This document shows, one piece after another, positions 23,031 through 36,500 of a stretch of 64,000 nt of DNA. Every line of letters begins with the position of its first letter. Position 1 is the stretch's first letter. Source of the DNA: Aulostomus chinensis (lineage: Eukaryota; Chordata; Actinopteri; Syngnathiformes; Aulostomidae); assembly GCA_037954235.1 (NCBI GenBank), contig JBBMOA010000015.1, positions 22,982,069-23,046,068 of the forward strand, in the 5' to 3' direction. Below the pieces are notes generated by a model. That model made no database searches and was not told where the DNA came from. It saw nothing but the letters and a program-made list of their open reading frames with translations. The translations under genes and the position numbers were made by a program.

Positions 23031-24778
23031 TTTGACGGCTCATAGGCTATGCCATACCACTGTTTCCTGGAGCTGGGAGTAGAAACTCCTGTGGGGAATG
23101 TCTGGGTGGGTCTCCCATCACACAGAGTTTCAATTCCCACCTCTGTGAGAGCTTCAACCAAGTTCCAAGGGAGGCAGTGAACACTGAGTCTGGCAGCTGA
23201 CAGGTACCAGCAGGCCAAGCATTGTGTGAATTTGGCAGTTGCCGAGACAAAATCTCTGACATGGGAGGAGTTCAGTGTGGCCATGGAGAATGACTTCTGG
23301 AATGCTTTGAAGAGATTCTGTGGATGAGATCCATCTTGAGGCCCTGAATGCTGTCGGGCTGTCTTGGTTGACATGACTCTGCAGCATCGCATGGACATCG
23401 GGAGCAGTGCCTCTGGATTGACAGACCGGAGGCTGGTTCCCCTTTTTAAGAAGGGGGACTGGAGGATTTGTTCTAACTATCATGGGATCACACTCCTCAG
23501 CCTCCCTAGTAAGGTCTATTCAGGGGTTCTGGAGGGGAGGGTGCATTGGACAGCTGAACCTCAGATCCAGGAGAAGTAGTGTGGTTTTTCGTCCTTGTTC
23601 CTTGGAACTGGGGACGAGCTCTACACTCTTGGCAGGGTCCTTGAGAGTGCATTGGAGTTTGCCCAACCAATCTACTTGTGTTTTGTGGAAATTGGAGAAG
23701 GCATTCGACCGTGTCCCTTGTGGAATCCTGTGGGGCATGCTCCAGGTGTATGGGGTGTCGGACCACCTGATTCGTGTGGTTCACTCCCTGTATGACTTGT
23801 GCCAGAGCTTGGTCGCATTGCTGGCAGTAAGTCACACTTGTTTCCAGTGAGGGTTGAACTCTGCCAGGGCTGACCTTTGTCACCACTTCTGTTCATAAAT
23901 TTTATGTACAGAATCTCTAGGTGAAGCCAGTGTGTTGAGGGGATCTACTTTGGTGGCTGCAGGATTGGGTGTCTGCTTCTCCCGGACGATGTGGTCCTGC
24001 TGGTTCCATTCGGCTGTGACTTTCAGCTCTCGCAGGATCGGTTCGCAGCCAAGTGTGAAGGGGCTGGGATGAGAATCATCACCTTAAAGTCTGAGTCCAT
24101 GGTTCTTGCCCGGGTAAGGGTGTGGTGCCATTTGCGGTTTGGACATGAGACCCCATGAGGAGGAGTTCAAGTACCTTGGGGTCTTGTTCACAGGTACGGG
24201 AAAGATGGATTGAGAGATCAACAGGCAGATTAATGTGGCGTCTACTGTGATACAGACTCTGCATTGGTCCATCGTGGTGAAGAGGGAGCTGAGCCAAAAG
24301 GCAAAGCTCTCAATTTACTGGTCGATCTACATTTTCACCCTCGCCGATGGTCATGAGTTTCGGGTTATGACTGAAAGGACAAGATTGTGGGTACAAGTGA
24401 CCAAAATGAGTCTCCTCTGGAGGGTGACTCGGCTGTCCCTTACAGACAGGGTGAGAAGCTCCGCCATCCGGGAGGAATTAAGAATAGTGCCACTGCTCCT
24501 CCACATCAAGAGGAGTCAGATGATGTGGCTCTGGCATCTGGTCAGGAAGCCTTCCAGACACCTCACTGGGGAGGTGTTCAGGGCACATCCAAATAACAGG
24601 AAGTCTTGGGAAGACACTTTAGGGAGACTGTTTCTCAACTGGCCTGGGAATGCCTCGGGATCCCCAGTGAGGAGCTGGTTGAACTAGATGGGGAGAGGGA
24701 AGTCTGAGTTTCTCTGCTTACGCTGCTGCCCCAATGACCTGACCCTAGACAAGTGGAAGAAAAATGGATGGATGTATT
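23031..24778 (+). mobile_element. RTE-like LINE fragment, internally deleted and decayed
   Basis: Frameshifted reverse-transcriptase polyprotein pieces occur in order. An upstream segment (AVAETKSLTWEEFSVAMEND, near 23235) is joined by deletion to VPLFKKGDWRICSNYHGITL (near 23440). Then come LSLPSKVYSGVLE, EKAFDRVPCGILWGMLQVYG (near 23695) and LLLPDDVVLLV (near 23970). The LLLPDDVVLLV segment is the polymerase motif with the F-A of FADD changed to L-P. VVKRELSQKAKLSIYWSIY (near 24270) and ERTRLWVQ-KMSLLWRV follow. The element ends in a GGATGGATG-type tail. Clade assignment to RTE-like elements is from memory of the motif order and is tentative. No intact ORF exists. Confidence 0.7.
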
Positions 24779-25697
24779 AAACGTGGTGTGTCAAATCAGC
24801 CATCTGTTGTGAGCAAGTCACAAAGCACGGCTCCACCCGACACTCTGGGAAGCATTCACACTGTGCGTCCCTCTGGATCAGCATGTGCCCTGAGAGCACA
24901 TCACCAACTAGCGCACTTGAGACCAATCTGCCTGCAGCTATGAGAGGAGGCGCCACACCCTCTCTACATTTACATTTTTAAGCACATGCAGTCACACCCA
25001 CTTTATAGAGATAGAGAAACAGATAGTCTCAGACACCTCATACTCAGAGTGCACCATTTACACCTCCCGCATTTCCCCTCCCCAATTTAATAATCAACAA
25101 ACGGGCCTATGGACTTGCACCTGCCGGACCTGTGCCCTGGTTCTCGTCCATGTACAACACCATCCCTAATATTCTCTATATGAGTTTCTCCAACCCTGCT
25201 GCAGTACCTGCGTGTCAGTGTGAATCCCTATGTGGCTTTAGCTTTGCTGCATCTTGAAAAAAAACATGAATCTTAGCAGATGGTGTTCTCCGCTTTCCTT
25301 GTAGCTCTTTATTCTAGCTCAGTATCACCATCTCAAAATAATGGATGTGAAGGGATTAGTCATTGAGATTGAGAAATATCTCAATATCATATAACCCATA
25401 ATCCTGCCATTTTAAGAGGCATAACTTGACATAGGTCATATGACATACTGAAATGCTGCTGCACTAACTAGAAGATCCAGATTAGATCCACATTAGAAAC
25501 TACCCCAGTCTAATGCATCATTACATTTGAACTATACCTGAATAATTATATTTTGTAAAGCTGTCTGAGATATCTTTTTATACTCTTCTATTTTTATCCT
25601 TATGTGGAATGTTTCTGTAAGGAGGGCGACCTGACAAACCCCTTACGTTTGTTTGTTTGTTTTTTTTGGGGGGGGGGGGGTTTCTCCTCCTGTATAT
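24779..25697. other. kirrel3 intron, no gene recognised
   Basis: No coding block was recognised. A T-run and G-run lie at 25648-25680 just before the SINE target duplication. Confidence 0.55.
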
Positions 25698-26038
25698 CCA
25701 TCCATTTTTAACCGTTTTTCTTGTCAAGGGCACCGAGGGGGATGGAGCCTATCCCAGCAGCCTTCAGGTGAGAGGCGGGGTTCACCCTGGACAGGTCACC
25801 AGTCCAACACATAGACAACCATTCACACTCACAGCCATACCTACAGTCAATTTAGAATATTCAATCAGCCTCGTCCCCTCTTGATGTCTTTGGACTGTGG
25901 GAGGAAGCCGGAGTACCCAGAGAGAACCCACGCAGGCACAGGGAGAACATGCAGACTCCACACAGAAAGTCCCTGTGCATACCCAGAACCTTCTTGCTGT
26001 CAGGAGACAGTGCTAACCACTGCACCATTTTGCTGCCC
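25698..26038 (-). repeat. SINE family A with 14-bp TSD
   Basis: Minus-strand copy running from its GGATGG tail (25698) to its head at 26038 (GCAAAATGGTGCAGTGG on the minus strand). It is flanked by the perfect 14-mer CTCCTCCTGTATAT (25684-25697 and 26039-26052), which defines both ends of the unit. Confidence 0.9.
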
Positions 26039-26052
26039 CTCCTCCTGTATAT

Positions 26053-26864
26053 TAAAAAAAAACAAAAAACTTCTGAATCATTATGAACAGTCTGTATTCC
26101 ATTCATCTTCACTAATCCTCTATGTATCTTTCCCTTGTATGCAGTAGATAAATAGGGAGGCGGACAGAGAAAGATAGAGAGGTAAATAGAGAGGGTAAGA
26201 AGGAGGATTGCAGGATAGAGATAATGTGAAAAAGGATAAGGTGAGACCATACACCCCTGAGATCACATGTTAAGGCAGCTTCTGATTAGTGGTATTACTA
26301 TCTGGATTCTCCCCAATGCCCTTTTCAGGATCAGATTAAAAGTAATTTTCAGGTTGAATATCAAATGTTTGTGTGTGATTGTTAGAGCAGAGAGGGAGAC
26401 AGGAGAGTAGAGAGGGATAGAGTAGACAGATACTCATGTAGTAATCAAATGCTTTTGAACGCTTTTCAAAAGCTACATATTCTAATTTTAATTTACTCAA
26501 CTTTTGTCGAGTAAAACTCTACTATTAACTGTACTAGTAATCTATTAAAAGTGAGACCCCCAAAGGTCTGATGCCAGAATCACCAGTTTCTTCACAACAT
26601 TAGTTGGCAGACAACATCCTGACATCCCCAAGTCAAAACATTTTCAACAGTCTTATAATAAAGCTGAACAATTTGTGTGTGGTTTTTCAAATTGTGTCAA
26701 AACATAGATTCTCGTATATGTGGCAACTTGTTCTCAGCGCTCACATGCATGTTGTATTGTTTGAGTTTACTTCAAAGATAATGCTAATGGATTCATTAAA
26801 ATGTTTGTTGGCTTAAGTCTGCCCTCTGAAGACACTGGTTTCTCATGCATTTTGCTTCCAAAAT
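26053..26864. other. kirrel3 intron, no gene recognised
   Basis: Contains purine-rich AGATAGAGAG-type low-complexity sequence at about 26155-26240 and 26390-26430. No coding block was recognised. Confidence 0.55.
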
Positions 26865-27143
26865 GGGGCAGCATGGCTCAGGGGTAGAGTGGCCGTCTAG
26901 CAACCAAAGGGTCGCTGGTTCAATTCTTGACCCCGGGGACCATGTCGAAGTGTCCTTGAGCAAGATACTGGACCCATAATTGCTCCTGATGAGTAGGTTG
27001 GCGCCTTGCGTGGCAGCCTCCACCTGCACCACATAAGTGTGTGAGTGTGTGTGTGTGAATGGGTGAATGAGATGACACTGTAAAGCGCTTTGAGTGCCGC
27101 TAAGGTACAAAAGTGCTATATAAAATTGAGGCCATTTACCATT
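26865..27143 (+). repeat. SINE family B (tRNA-like head, CGCTATATAA tail)
   Basis: The head GCATGGCTCAGGGGTAGAG fits an A-box/D-arm and GGTCGCTGGTTCAATTC fits a B-box. The body includes GTCGAAGTGTCCTTGAGCAA. The end is AAGCGCTTTGAGTGCCGCTA followed by GTGCTATATAAAATTGAG. It is closely similar to the copy at 37556-37812. Confidence 0.85.
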
Positions 27144-27972
27144 CCATGCAAAAATTACAGTAGCACTTTCTGAAGGTCTGATGCTGAAATACTAATTTTA
27201 TCAAACAAAATGGCTTATTTAAAAAAAAAATCCAGTGCATAACCTGTGAAATATTGATGTTAAAATCTTTCATATTGGTCATTACATATTGATAAGGAAT
27301 TTCATCCGGTATCCTTCGTTTTAACTTTCTTGGTCTTAATCTCATAATTTGTCTGTAAGGACAAGAGTTGATCTGTAACTGGGCCTTGACCTTAGGCTGG
27401 GAGTGAACCTGTGGCACCTTCTGTAAGTTCTTTTATAATCGTAAATTCATTGTTCGAATAAATACTGATAGTAAAGCTGACGCTTATGTTACGTCACGCT
27501 TACCACCGTTATCCTGATGCATAGCTGTGTTTAGACTGCATAAAGGTCACATTGTGCCAGATGTTCCAATTAGGTATTACTGGTACATTGCTAGTATGGT
27601 TGTTTACAAGGGGTGGAACTCAGATGTTCTGAGGGAGCTGACTCAACCTCATCTCACAGTGAACCTTGTACTTCTGCTATGGTTATCCACTAAAGTGATC
27701 TGTGTAGGCCATCTCCGAGTCTCCAGCCTGTTTCTTGTGTCTGACGAACTCCTTCATCACACAAAATTCCTCTACACATATATACCGGTATTTTTGTCAA
27801 GCTGATAAAATAAATCAATTCTTTCAACTGTCTGATTTTAACTAACTACTTCAGCATTTATTCAGAAGCAGTCTGTTTAAAAGAGTTGATCGTTGTCACC
27901 TCAGTCAGAATGATAGACACACATACAGATAGGGATTCCTTGCTTTCAAAGAGAGGTTTCTATTTTACTTAC
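27144..27972. other. kirrel3 intron, no gene recognised
   Basis: No coding block was recognised up to the donor site of the Ig2 exon. Confidence 0.6.
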
Positions 27973-28123
27973 GCTGAATGTCAATTTTGACGGTTGCATC
28001 TTTTCCAGTGGGGGCTGCTTTGTTTGATGCTCGACAGGTGATGTGCTGACCTGACTCGATGTTGGAAGGAGATAGGTACAGGGTACTGATGGTGCTCTCC
28101 CTCTTACCGTCCCTCAACAAGGT
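27973..28123 (-). CDS. kirrel3: kirrel3 exon: second half of Ig domain 2
   Basis: This 151-bp minus-strand exon has an acceptor CTTTCAG (AG at 28124-28125) and a donor GTAAGT (GT at 27971-27972). It reads [50 protein letters not shown] and ends with one base (C) of a split His codon. [13 protein letters not shown] and ITCRA-NKA-P-GK are diagnostic of KIRREL3 Ig2 as I know it, and the Cys is the second Ig cysteine of domain 2. It joins phase 0 with the upstream exon (…MYSK | TLLRD) and phase 1 with the downstream exon (IDIQ-H-LPIV). Confidence 0.95.
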
Positions 28124-29958
28124 CTGAAAGAAATAAAGGACAAAGGTGAAAGTTGTGTCTCAAAAACTCTATATTCCTTTCCTTTGTCTCTGTGTTCCTT
28201 TATTCTGAATTTGGTCATGTAATAGCTGACCTGGACCTCATGGGACAGAAAAAAACAAAAAACAAAACCCTAACGTGAATTTTTGGGCTTGTAAGCAGCA
28301 TGTTAAAACTACATGGCCTGTTTACACCTCTCTCTGATTGTTGTTGGGAAGACAAGAAGCATGTTGTTTGTAAAAGACATCATACATGTAAATATGTAAA
28401 TATTTCAATGTGAGGAGCAAACCTCTATAACCATTTTTGAGTCCAAAATTAACCTTGGTTGATTTATACTTACCGATAATGTATTTATAACTTTATTTGA
28501 AAATGGCTGTTTAAGAATTGGTTCATGAGAACATAGTTTGGTTTGTATTGTAGCTTATGTATTGTTATGGACTGACAGTTTTGTTTATTGGTTGTTGCCG
28601 TGTTTGTTGCCCCTCCTTTGTTGGGTCAGAGTATCTGCTTGCAGTGATTTGAGAGGTCATTTCTGACAACTGGGGACAGTGAGGCAGATGCTGGTGAGAG
28701 TGGGAAGCGGGACAGTTTTTGGACAGCAAAGGAGAGATTGCAGAGATACATAAGGTAAACCCAATCGGCTGAGGTCTTTTTTTTTATATTAATAAATGCA
28801 ACCACTCCGAAGTGATGCTGGACTGCGACTGTCTTTTGTATTTGACTGTGTGGTATGGACCCTCTCAGTAGCAGCTTTTTAAATTTTTTAAAGAGAAGCG
28901 GCAACAACCAGAAAGTAAACAGTGAGCCACAAAATTAAGGAGACACTGTGAACTTTACCATCCAACTCTGAGAGAGAGGGAAGAGAAACAGGCAGTCTGG
29001 GGCAGTGCTCATAGAGCCAGGTAACAGAGTCATGTAGCTATTACATGTGATTGCTGGTCTTGTGGCACAACAGACCTGTAAGTAACAACAACAGCACATT
29101 ATATAAGAAAGACCTTGCGGATTTCATCTTAAGGTCTGCAAATTAAAACTGTTTGTCAGCCATACAGTAAATTGACATTCTTGTTTTAAATCCCTTTCTG
29201 TAACAATGGGAATGTTTGGAATGTTTTATACTGTAGTCGCTAGAAGGACCGATATACACAATCTATGTAATATATCTCCACTCAATAAAAAATTCCCTGT
29301 GATTAAGAGTTGGTTGAGATGTAAAACACATCCCAGGCTGCAATGGAATAGATACCTGGGTGGAGAAAGTGAGGCAGCTCTTTCCTGACCCTCATTACCA
29401 CCACAGAGGTGCCCTTAAGCAAGGCCCATTGAGGCCTCTTGATGATCTCAGGTTGGCTGTGGTTGGACTGAGCAACATCCATGTGATCAGAGCACTCCCT
29501 TACAAGAATGCACCAGGGCTTTCAGGACGCCAGTGCTTTGGACTTCATCCCCCTCTAAAACCCAGCTGAGATCAAGTTCTGGACTCAAATGTGGTGGAAC
29601 AAATTAAGTGAATGGGGATTAATTAATAGTTGTGTTAGCTCATATTCAGGAGGAAGATCTAGTGGTCTCTGGTAGCTTGCAGCACAAACACAACTTTGTG
29701 CATTTGGTGACAGGAAGTGGTAATGTCTCCATCAGTCCTGAAATAGACTGGTACTCGACAGCCATGACTGATGAGTGATTTTATCAGATTTTTGGCAAGT
29801 GACAAATTTACGTGATGGGCAGTATTTAATTTGCTTTTGATTACATATTAAAGGTAACAGCAACATTTGAAAAAGACTGTTGCAGCTGATAGAGTATTGC
29901 TTCAGCTTAGTAGATGGTACTTCATCTGTCAGCACAGAGAACTGCTGCCATTCCTTAC
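28124..29958. other. kirrel3 intron (1.8 kb) between the two Ig2 exons
   Basis: The shortest intron in the window. No repeat family or coding block was recognised. A segment at about 29330-29560 contains a cluster of open frames (60 and 69 codons) that I cannot assign. Confidence 0.7.
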
Positions 29959-30116
29959 CTTTGAGTACATGGCTCCACTTAAGACCAGCCCGTTGCGGAT
30001 CCAGATGATTGATGCAGCAGGTTTTGCATTGTCTGCGTGGCATGTGAGGTTGAGGTGGTCACCGGCTCGTAAACTCACCACTGGAGCCCCCACTATCACA
30101 GGGTCATCTGGAGGAA
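29959..30116 (-). CDS. kirrel3: kirrel3 exon: first half of Ig domain 2
   Basis: This 158-bp minus-strand exon has an acceptor after the pyrimidine stretch GCTCCTCCCCAG (AG at 30117-30118) and a donor GTAAGG (GT at 29957-29958). With the G carried over from the previous exon it reads [20 protein letters not shown], then [19 protein letters not shown], then [27 protein letters not shown] and [16 protein letters not shown] are near-identical to my memory of KIRREL3. The Cys and Trp are the first Ig-fold cysteine and core tryptophan of domain 2. It ends in phase 0. Confidence 0.96.
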
Positions 30117-30240
30117 CTGGGGAGGAGCAATTTGCTGTTTAGAAATACTGGATCATTTCATGAGTTGGTTCAGATGAAAAAAACAAAAACAAAACAGAAC
30201 AGTACAGATCGAGTGGCAAGAAAGCTGTTAATCTAATACC

Positions 30241-30618
30241 ATTCATCCATTTTCTACTGCTTATGCTGTTAAGGGTCACAGGGGGGGTTGGGATGTACCC
30301 CACCCCAGCAGCCTTCCTGGGTGAGGTGGGGTTCACCCTGGATGGATTGCCAGTCCATCACAGGGCCAACACATATAGACAGACAACCATTCACACTCAC
30401 AGCCACACCTATGGTCTATTTAGAGTATCAATTAGCCTAGTCCCCAATTGCATGTCTTTGGACTGTGGAAGGAAGCTGGAGTACCAGAGAGAACCCACGC
30501 AGGCACAGGAAGAACATGGAGACTCACACAGAAAGATCCCGTGCCCGAGCCAGGGCTCAAACCTGGAACCTTCTTGCTGTGAGGTGACAGTGCTGACCAC
30601 TGCACCACCATACCGGCC
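30241..30618 (-). repeat. SINE family A, near full length
   Basis: Minus-strand copy from a TGGATGAAT tail to a head with GGTGCAGTGGTCAGCACTG. A flanking direct repeat TAATCTAA (about 30229-30236 and 30619-30626) is compatible with a target-site duplication. It inserted about 125 bp upstream of the kirrel3 Ig2 exon. Confidence 0.85.
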
Positions 30619-30626
30619 TAATCTAA

Positions 30627-31582
30627 CATATTCATACAGATCAGAATTTATTTCTGATGACCTTGTGCAAAACTTTGATGTATGTAAGGGTTGGTCTGGT
30701 TTCCAGTAAGAAAAAAAATAGGGTAGAAATAATTCAGATGTTCTCTGAACTATGAGTGAACTATGAATTACAAACTTACACAGTGATGGATGTTATTGGT
30801 TACAAACAAATAGATTCTATGTATATTCTTGTTCACAACCAACCAACCAAACAAACAAACAAACAAAGCACGGTAGCATAGTACATTCAGATAGTCACAC
30901 ACACTTTCACTTATTCACAGACATATTCCTTCACTGACAGCAGATGATGTGACGCAAGTGCTAGCATGGCCCACAGAAACTTCTCAACTTGCTGATTCTG
31001 TCTTACCTGTTTGGTAACCAAGGTAATTGTAGGGTTGGGATGTTATATTGAAAAAAATCGAAAATAAATCAATACATATGAATGATGTTTTAATTTTGGC
31101 ATTAACAATCCATGTTACTTACAGTAGATCTTAGAAGAAAGATGGAAGATGTTACTGGTAAAGGTTCAATGGCTAAAGGTTCATACTAACTGTGGCAAAC
31201 AGCAGTGACATACCAGATCGTGACATAAAAATGTTGTATCATCGGTTTCTAGAGCTACAGGTAGAGATGAAAGGTGATCACCAGTGCTTTCCTCAATTTA
31301 CTCAAATCCATTAAATCATCTATCTGCAATAAGAGGGCAGGTAATAATTCAGTTTTGTTATGTTATATATTATATAATGCTTTAAAAATAAAAAAGCACC
31401 AGTGAAGCTGTTAAAAAAAATCTTTATCAGATTTTTAACTTTCATATGGGTCTTGATATATGATTCCATCATCAAAAATAAACCAAAAACCCAAGTCTGT
31501 AGGTTGTGATATGTAATGTGTAATATCATGAGTATAAGCCTCAGTTTTGGTAACACTTATGAGCCTTATTAAAATGTGTGCG

Positions 31583-31615
<33 letters not shown>

Positions 31616-33149
31616 ACTTAGTATATATATTGAAAAATAATAAAAATGCTAATTTGCAAATTTTGTTGATTATTCATCTGATACACAGAATAATAATTAT
31701 GCTATAAAAGATTTGTTTTGTATGTTGTTTGTTGTTGTCTCTCCTTCTAGATGGTTTCCATTGAAGCTTAGGACTTCATACTGCAGCTGTCAGTGAGCTC
31801 GCACTCAGTATACAAGTAACATGGTTGGATTTTTCTGTCTGTTGATAGTTTGCAAATACACAGCCCAGAACTGATTACTCAAGGGCTAAAGCCAAATAGA
31901 AGTTTGATGTTGTTGCCCTGGTTTCTTGGTTTGCTAAGAGAATATATTGAACTCAAAGTGAGAAAGCAGGATAGTGCTAATGACAGTGATGAGGCGGCTC
32001 AAAGACCCTGATTACACTCTGGAATGAAACTGGATCTGATCAGCCTAGATTTTATTCAAACTTGAGTGAATTATTGATTGAGCACTCAGCTCATTAGATA
32101 GCAGATTTGGGGCAAGCCTAAATCAAAGGCAACATGCAGATGGCACATCATCACACAGCTCTCCTTTTAGAACTACATATGCACTTCACATGCACGGCAA
32201 CAACATGTATTTGAAAATATACATGTAAAATATATTTTTCTAACACTGAACATAGCAAATGCTCCAACCCCTCATTTCCATGTCAGTTATTTCAGTGAAC
32301 AACTATGTTAAAAAGTGCAAAAATAATTTGTTAAACAACATCAAAGAGGGATATTATTGCCCCTTCCCAGTTTAATATTTTTATGTTTGGGGTGTATTTA
32401 TCAATCTCAACAGAACTGTTTGGTGAAAAAGCAACTAGATATAACTCTGGAGGCCATAACTCCAGCCATCGCATCACTCTTAGAGAAACAGCTTTCTGGG
32501 CCCCTCAGCTTGCCAAGTGTCCTTAGAAATACATCAGAGTGAAACAGAAAGAACATTCATGTTGATAATTAACTTTAAGATATACTGAAATTTGATGAGA
32601 CACATTTAACTCGATTCCTTTTATTGAGGATGCCTAGAATTGTTTCCAATCAAAATTAATTAAAATTGTCACTTACATGCACCTTGTTTGGCGATTAAAG
32701 GGAAAGGTCTTCATTATCTTGGATTGATTCAGATCTAATTCATCTTTTTGAACAAATTAAAAGTTTCTAAGGATCCTGCTGACTGGGAATCTTAAAGTAC
32801 CTAATAAATTTGTATTCGACTTAAACAAGAAATGCTAAATCTGCTGATTATAAAGACACTCAAGATTTTCATGATCATTGACAGTTTTGAAACCAATTCA
32901 ACTTTATTTTCAACAAATTCAAAATTCCGTGTGCTCCCTAAATTATATCATAATAATCATTTTCATATATCTTTTCAGATTCTTCCACTTTTGTTACTTC
33001 TTTTCACACTACCCTTGGTAGTAGCCCTTTTTCCCTTTAGACAAAAATGCAGCTGCATATCATGTATGTATGTACTGCAAACGGGCTCTGGCTGACATAT
33101 CTTTCTATATGCTTACGATACTTTTGTTTTTACATCAAAGTCTGATTTT
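30627..33149. other. kirrel3 intron, no gene recognised
   Basis: AT-rich. Contains (CAAA)n at about 30847-30866 and a (TA)n tract listed separately. No coding block was recognised. Confidence 0.55.
31581..31616. repeat. (TA)n/(TATG)n microsatellite
   Basis: About 11 TA units grading into three TATG-type units. Confidence 0.95.
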
Positions 33150-33150
33150 G

Positions 33151-33512
33151 CACTGTGGTGCAGTGGTTTGCACTGTCGCCTCACATCAAGAAGGTTCCAG
33201 GCTCGAACCCTGGCTTGAGGCTTGAGCATGGGATCTTTCTGTGTGGAGTCTGCATATTCTAGCATGTGTTGGTTCTCTCCGGTACTCTAGCTTCCTCCCA
33301 CAGTCCAAAGACATCAAGAGGGGGTAAATCCAGACTCTAAATTGACCGTAGGTGTGGCCGTGAGTGTGAATGGTTTTCTGTCTGTATGTGTTGGCCCTGC
33401 GATGAACTGGTGATTACTCTAGGGTGAACCCTGCCTCTTGCCCAAAGGCTGCTGGGATAGGCTCCACCCCCCTACAACCCTTAACAGGATAAGTGGTAGA
33501 AAATGGATGGAT
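33151..33512 (+). repeat. SINE family A, full length with 10-bp TSD
   Basis: The head is CACTGTGGTGCAGTGGTTTG with a B-box-like GGCTCGAACCC, and the tail is AAAATGGATGGAT. It is flanked by the direct repeat TCTGATTTTG (33141-33150 and 33513-33522). Confidence 0.9.
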
Positions 33513-33522
33513 TCTGATTTTG

Positions 33523-36500
33523 GTTCTGAATTCTGATTTTAAAAATCTGAATGTCAGTTCAGTCAGAACTCTCATATTGATTTTGTCAATAGAATAATAA
33601 TTGCCATCTGAGCCATTTTTATTGTTCGATTGTCATATTTTCAGGGTTGTTTCCCTGTTCGTGTTCCTCATGAATTATGCTGATATTATATATCAGAACA
33701 CCTCTGGATCACATATGCACCCTCTAAACATATAACAACCACCGATTGGTCTTGTCTTCCAATGACACTGTTGCATATTTATTCCAAATGTTGTTCCAGG
33801 TGACTCAGCTGAGTTTCCGTCTCCACCCACTAACCCTACTCCAGCACCACTAGCTGCCATTCCACCGCCTATTTCCTGAGTCTACGCCAATGATTTTACA
33901 TAACAGGGATTGTGTGCAATTGATTAAGTTTTCTGTCTTGTCATCACAGTTAACATTGTAAAAAAAAAACAAGCCTTCTTATTGACTTATTGATTGATCT
34001 AGATCTCTTCCTCAGCCTTTATTAATTCTCCTGTTGATGGTCCAGAACAACAACAAACGTGCAAGGATATTGACTGACACTCAAAAGCATCACCCTAATC
34101 TCAGCCTCTCTTCACTGGCCTCCATTCATAGCTGAAGTTATTCAAATTTGATCTGGTTACAAACTTTGTTTTCTCAGTTGTTTCCAGTGCAGTTCAACAT
34201 AACAAATCTCCAAATGTTGATACCCATGATCCTGCTTAAAATTAAAGGATAATAATTTTGTATTCTTCGCAGAACATTTCAGAATCTCCACATTGTCTCT
34301 CCACCATAATTTAGGAGAGTGCAGAAGGAAAGTAAAGGGGAAATGGGAAAGATTCCCCAACAAGAATCATCTTTGTATTGCTAAAAACTTCATAAATAAT
34401 AAGCAGACCAATAAATGACCCTCAGGCTGAGATTCAGCCCTGTTCACCAGCCTTGTACTTGACTCCTACTTATGACAGCATGCATTAGCCTGGCCAGAGG
34501 TTATCCTGCTCCATCCTGCTAATCCTTGTTTGATAGAGTCGGACTCCCACTCATCCAATGATCCTACCCAAACATCCATTTGTACGGGGCCAAAACTGCC
34601 CCAAACCCTAATAATGCCTTACCGCTGATATCCAGGCACTGCTATTCTGTATATTCTTCCTCTCTCTAATAATAGGAGACACTCTGTAAACTAATGAGAA
34701 TAGCAAGAAAGCAATAATGTCAGGATAGCAAGATGTGTTTGCTTCACTTTCCCTCTCTCTGCTTGCTCTGAATAAATCATGAAGATTTCTGCTCTCTGCT
34801 CTGAGTGACAATGTGTAATATCTCTCGCTCTCTGATGCTGAATCAATATACATCACAGCCCTCTATGAACTTGCATATACCACAAACATGTCGCACAACA
34901 CGAGCCAGCTGTTAGCCACTACATGTGCAGCAGGTCATCTGTGATTGAATGGTGGTTTTTGATTGTTTCATGTTTGGTGCTGATGAGCTGCAGACCTACT
35001 GGGTTAAACTAACTGGTGTTTCTAATATGTTATCATCTAAATTCATATAAATACATTGATGATGTCCACCATCTCTTCCATTACTTTGTGCTTTGCTCAG
35101 TACAATAGTTTACCAGCCGACACAGGTTAGATAGAAAGGCTGCTAGTTATAGTTGTGATGACAGTTCAAGTATGATCAGCATGTTTTGGCAGCTAAATAA
35201 TGGATTTTGGCACGGTTAGTTTACCCTGAATATTAAGAGTCAGCATGTCTGAGATGCATGTTTTTCTTCATAGTCTGCTGTTGTTCTAGAAATCTGCCAG
35301 TGGATCTTGACAATGAAGAGGGAGTGTGTGAGGCAGCAGCTGGCTTTGTTCGGTAACCGTGAGTGTGCAGCTGAAGCACTGAAGCAACAAAGTTCTGAGA
35401 CAAAAGTTTAGTGCTCACTTGAACAGACTAACAATGAGAACATTCTGACTTGCTGCTTTGACACAAAGCTTTTACTTCTCTGAGAGTCATTTAACCCTTT
35501 TCTCTTCCTCTCGGGGATTCACTATCTGTGACGCTCACTGAAGCTGCATTGCAACACGACTATTTGTGAATCAGGAAGGCTCTGCATTGCCATCCTTTGG
35601 GTTTTTGACTGCTTTATTATATCTGAGAAACCTTCCTTGCAATGAGGGACTGGGTTAGACTTGGTGAGGCACAGAATATGTCACTTTTTCCCAGCTGAGG
35701 AGATCTAAATAGCTTCAGCAACTCACCATGGTTACCCCTCCTAAGCAGAATGTCAAAATCAGTTTCAGATCACAGACTGTATATCATCTCTGGACAGCAG
35801 GCCTGCACTGTTGTGATCGGGGTAATGAAGCTGCACATCTGAGGTCCCGTCTGACTCAAGGCTGACAGAGGAGTTTACAGCAGAACAGTTTCTTTTTCCA
35901 GTTTAAAAGTGATAATCACATCTATGGACGTTAATGTTACATCTCCCCACAACCTTCTTTTGCACAAGTTCCAAGCAGAACTCCACAGGTGCCTCTACAA
36001 TTACAGTTTCTTCATTTCACTTTCATCCCCCGCATTAACATGGAGGGGCTGAGTTTTATCAGATGATGAGAATCTGTCCTAGTTTTTATTTTTCTAAACT
36101 GTAAAAGTGCTATCATGGTAGTGCTAACAGTCATTCCAGATGTCATGGACACACATAGCTTCATAGCAACTGTGGAAGGCTTGAATCAGTATTCCTCGTG
36201 GGCTCTTTGTCAGTTTTCACTTTTCCTCATGCACATAATTATTCTTGTTTGGATCCTTTTGTGGAGTGTTTGAACAGTGACTAATGCCCAAACTTGGTCA
36301 CATTAAATCTGAGCTTCTCGCACATTAACTGTGTGACCTCATTTTTGGAACAATGCCAGCAGCTTCATGTGGAGTTTTATTTCCCAAGTAGGCAGATTAA
36401 ATGTCAGGCTGATATCTGAATGATTTGTCTCCTCCACCTTCTGGTCTGCTATCTGTAATTAATCATTCTAACTTTTGTCAAATATCTTAACTCCCCCTGA

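Noticed and set aside
23506..23886. 126-residue minus-strand ORF
   Set aside because: Antisense shadow of the LINE reverse-transcriptase fragment, whose motifs read on the plus strand.
26865..26940. Possible tRNA gene (A-box and B-box-like sequence)
   Set aside because: The same head occurs in four copies followed by SINE bodies, and no proper acceptor stem closes. It is a tRNA-derived SINE head.
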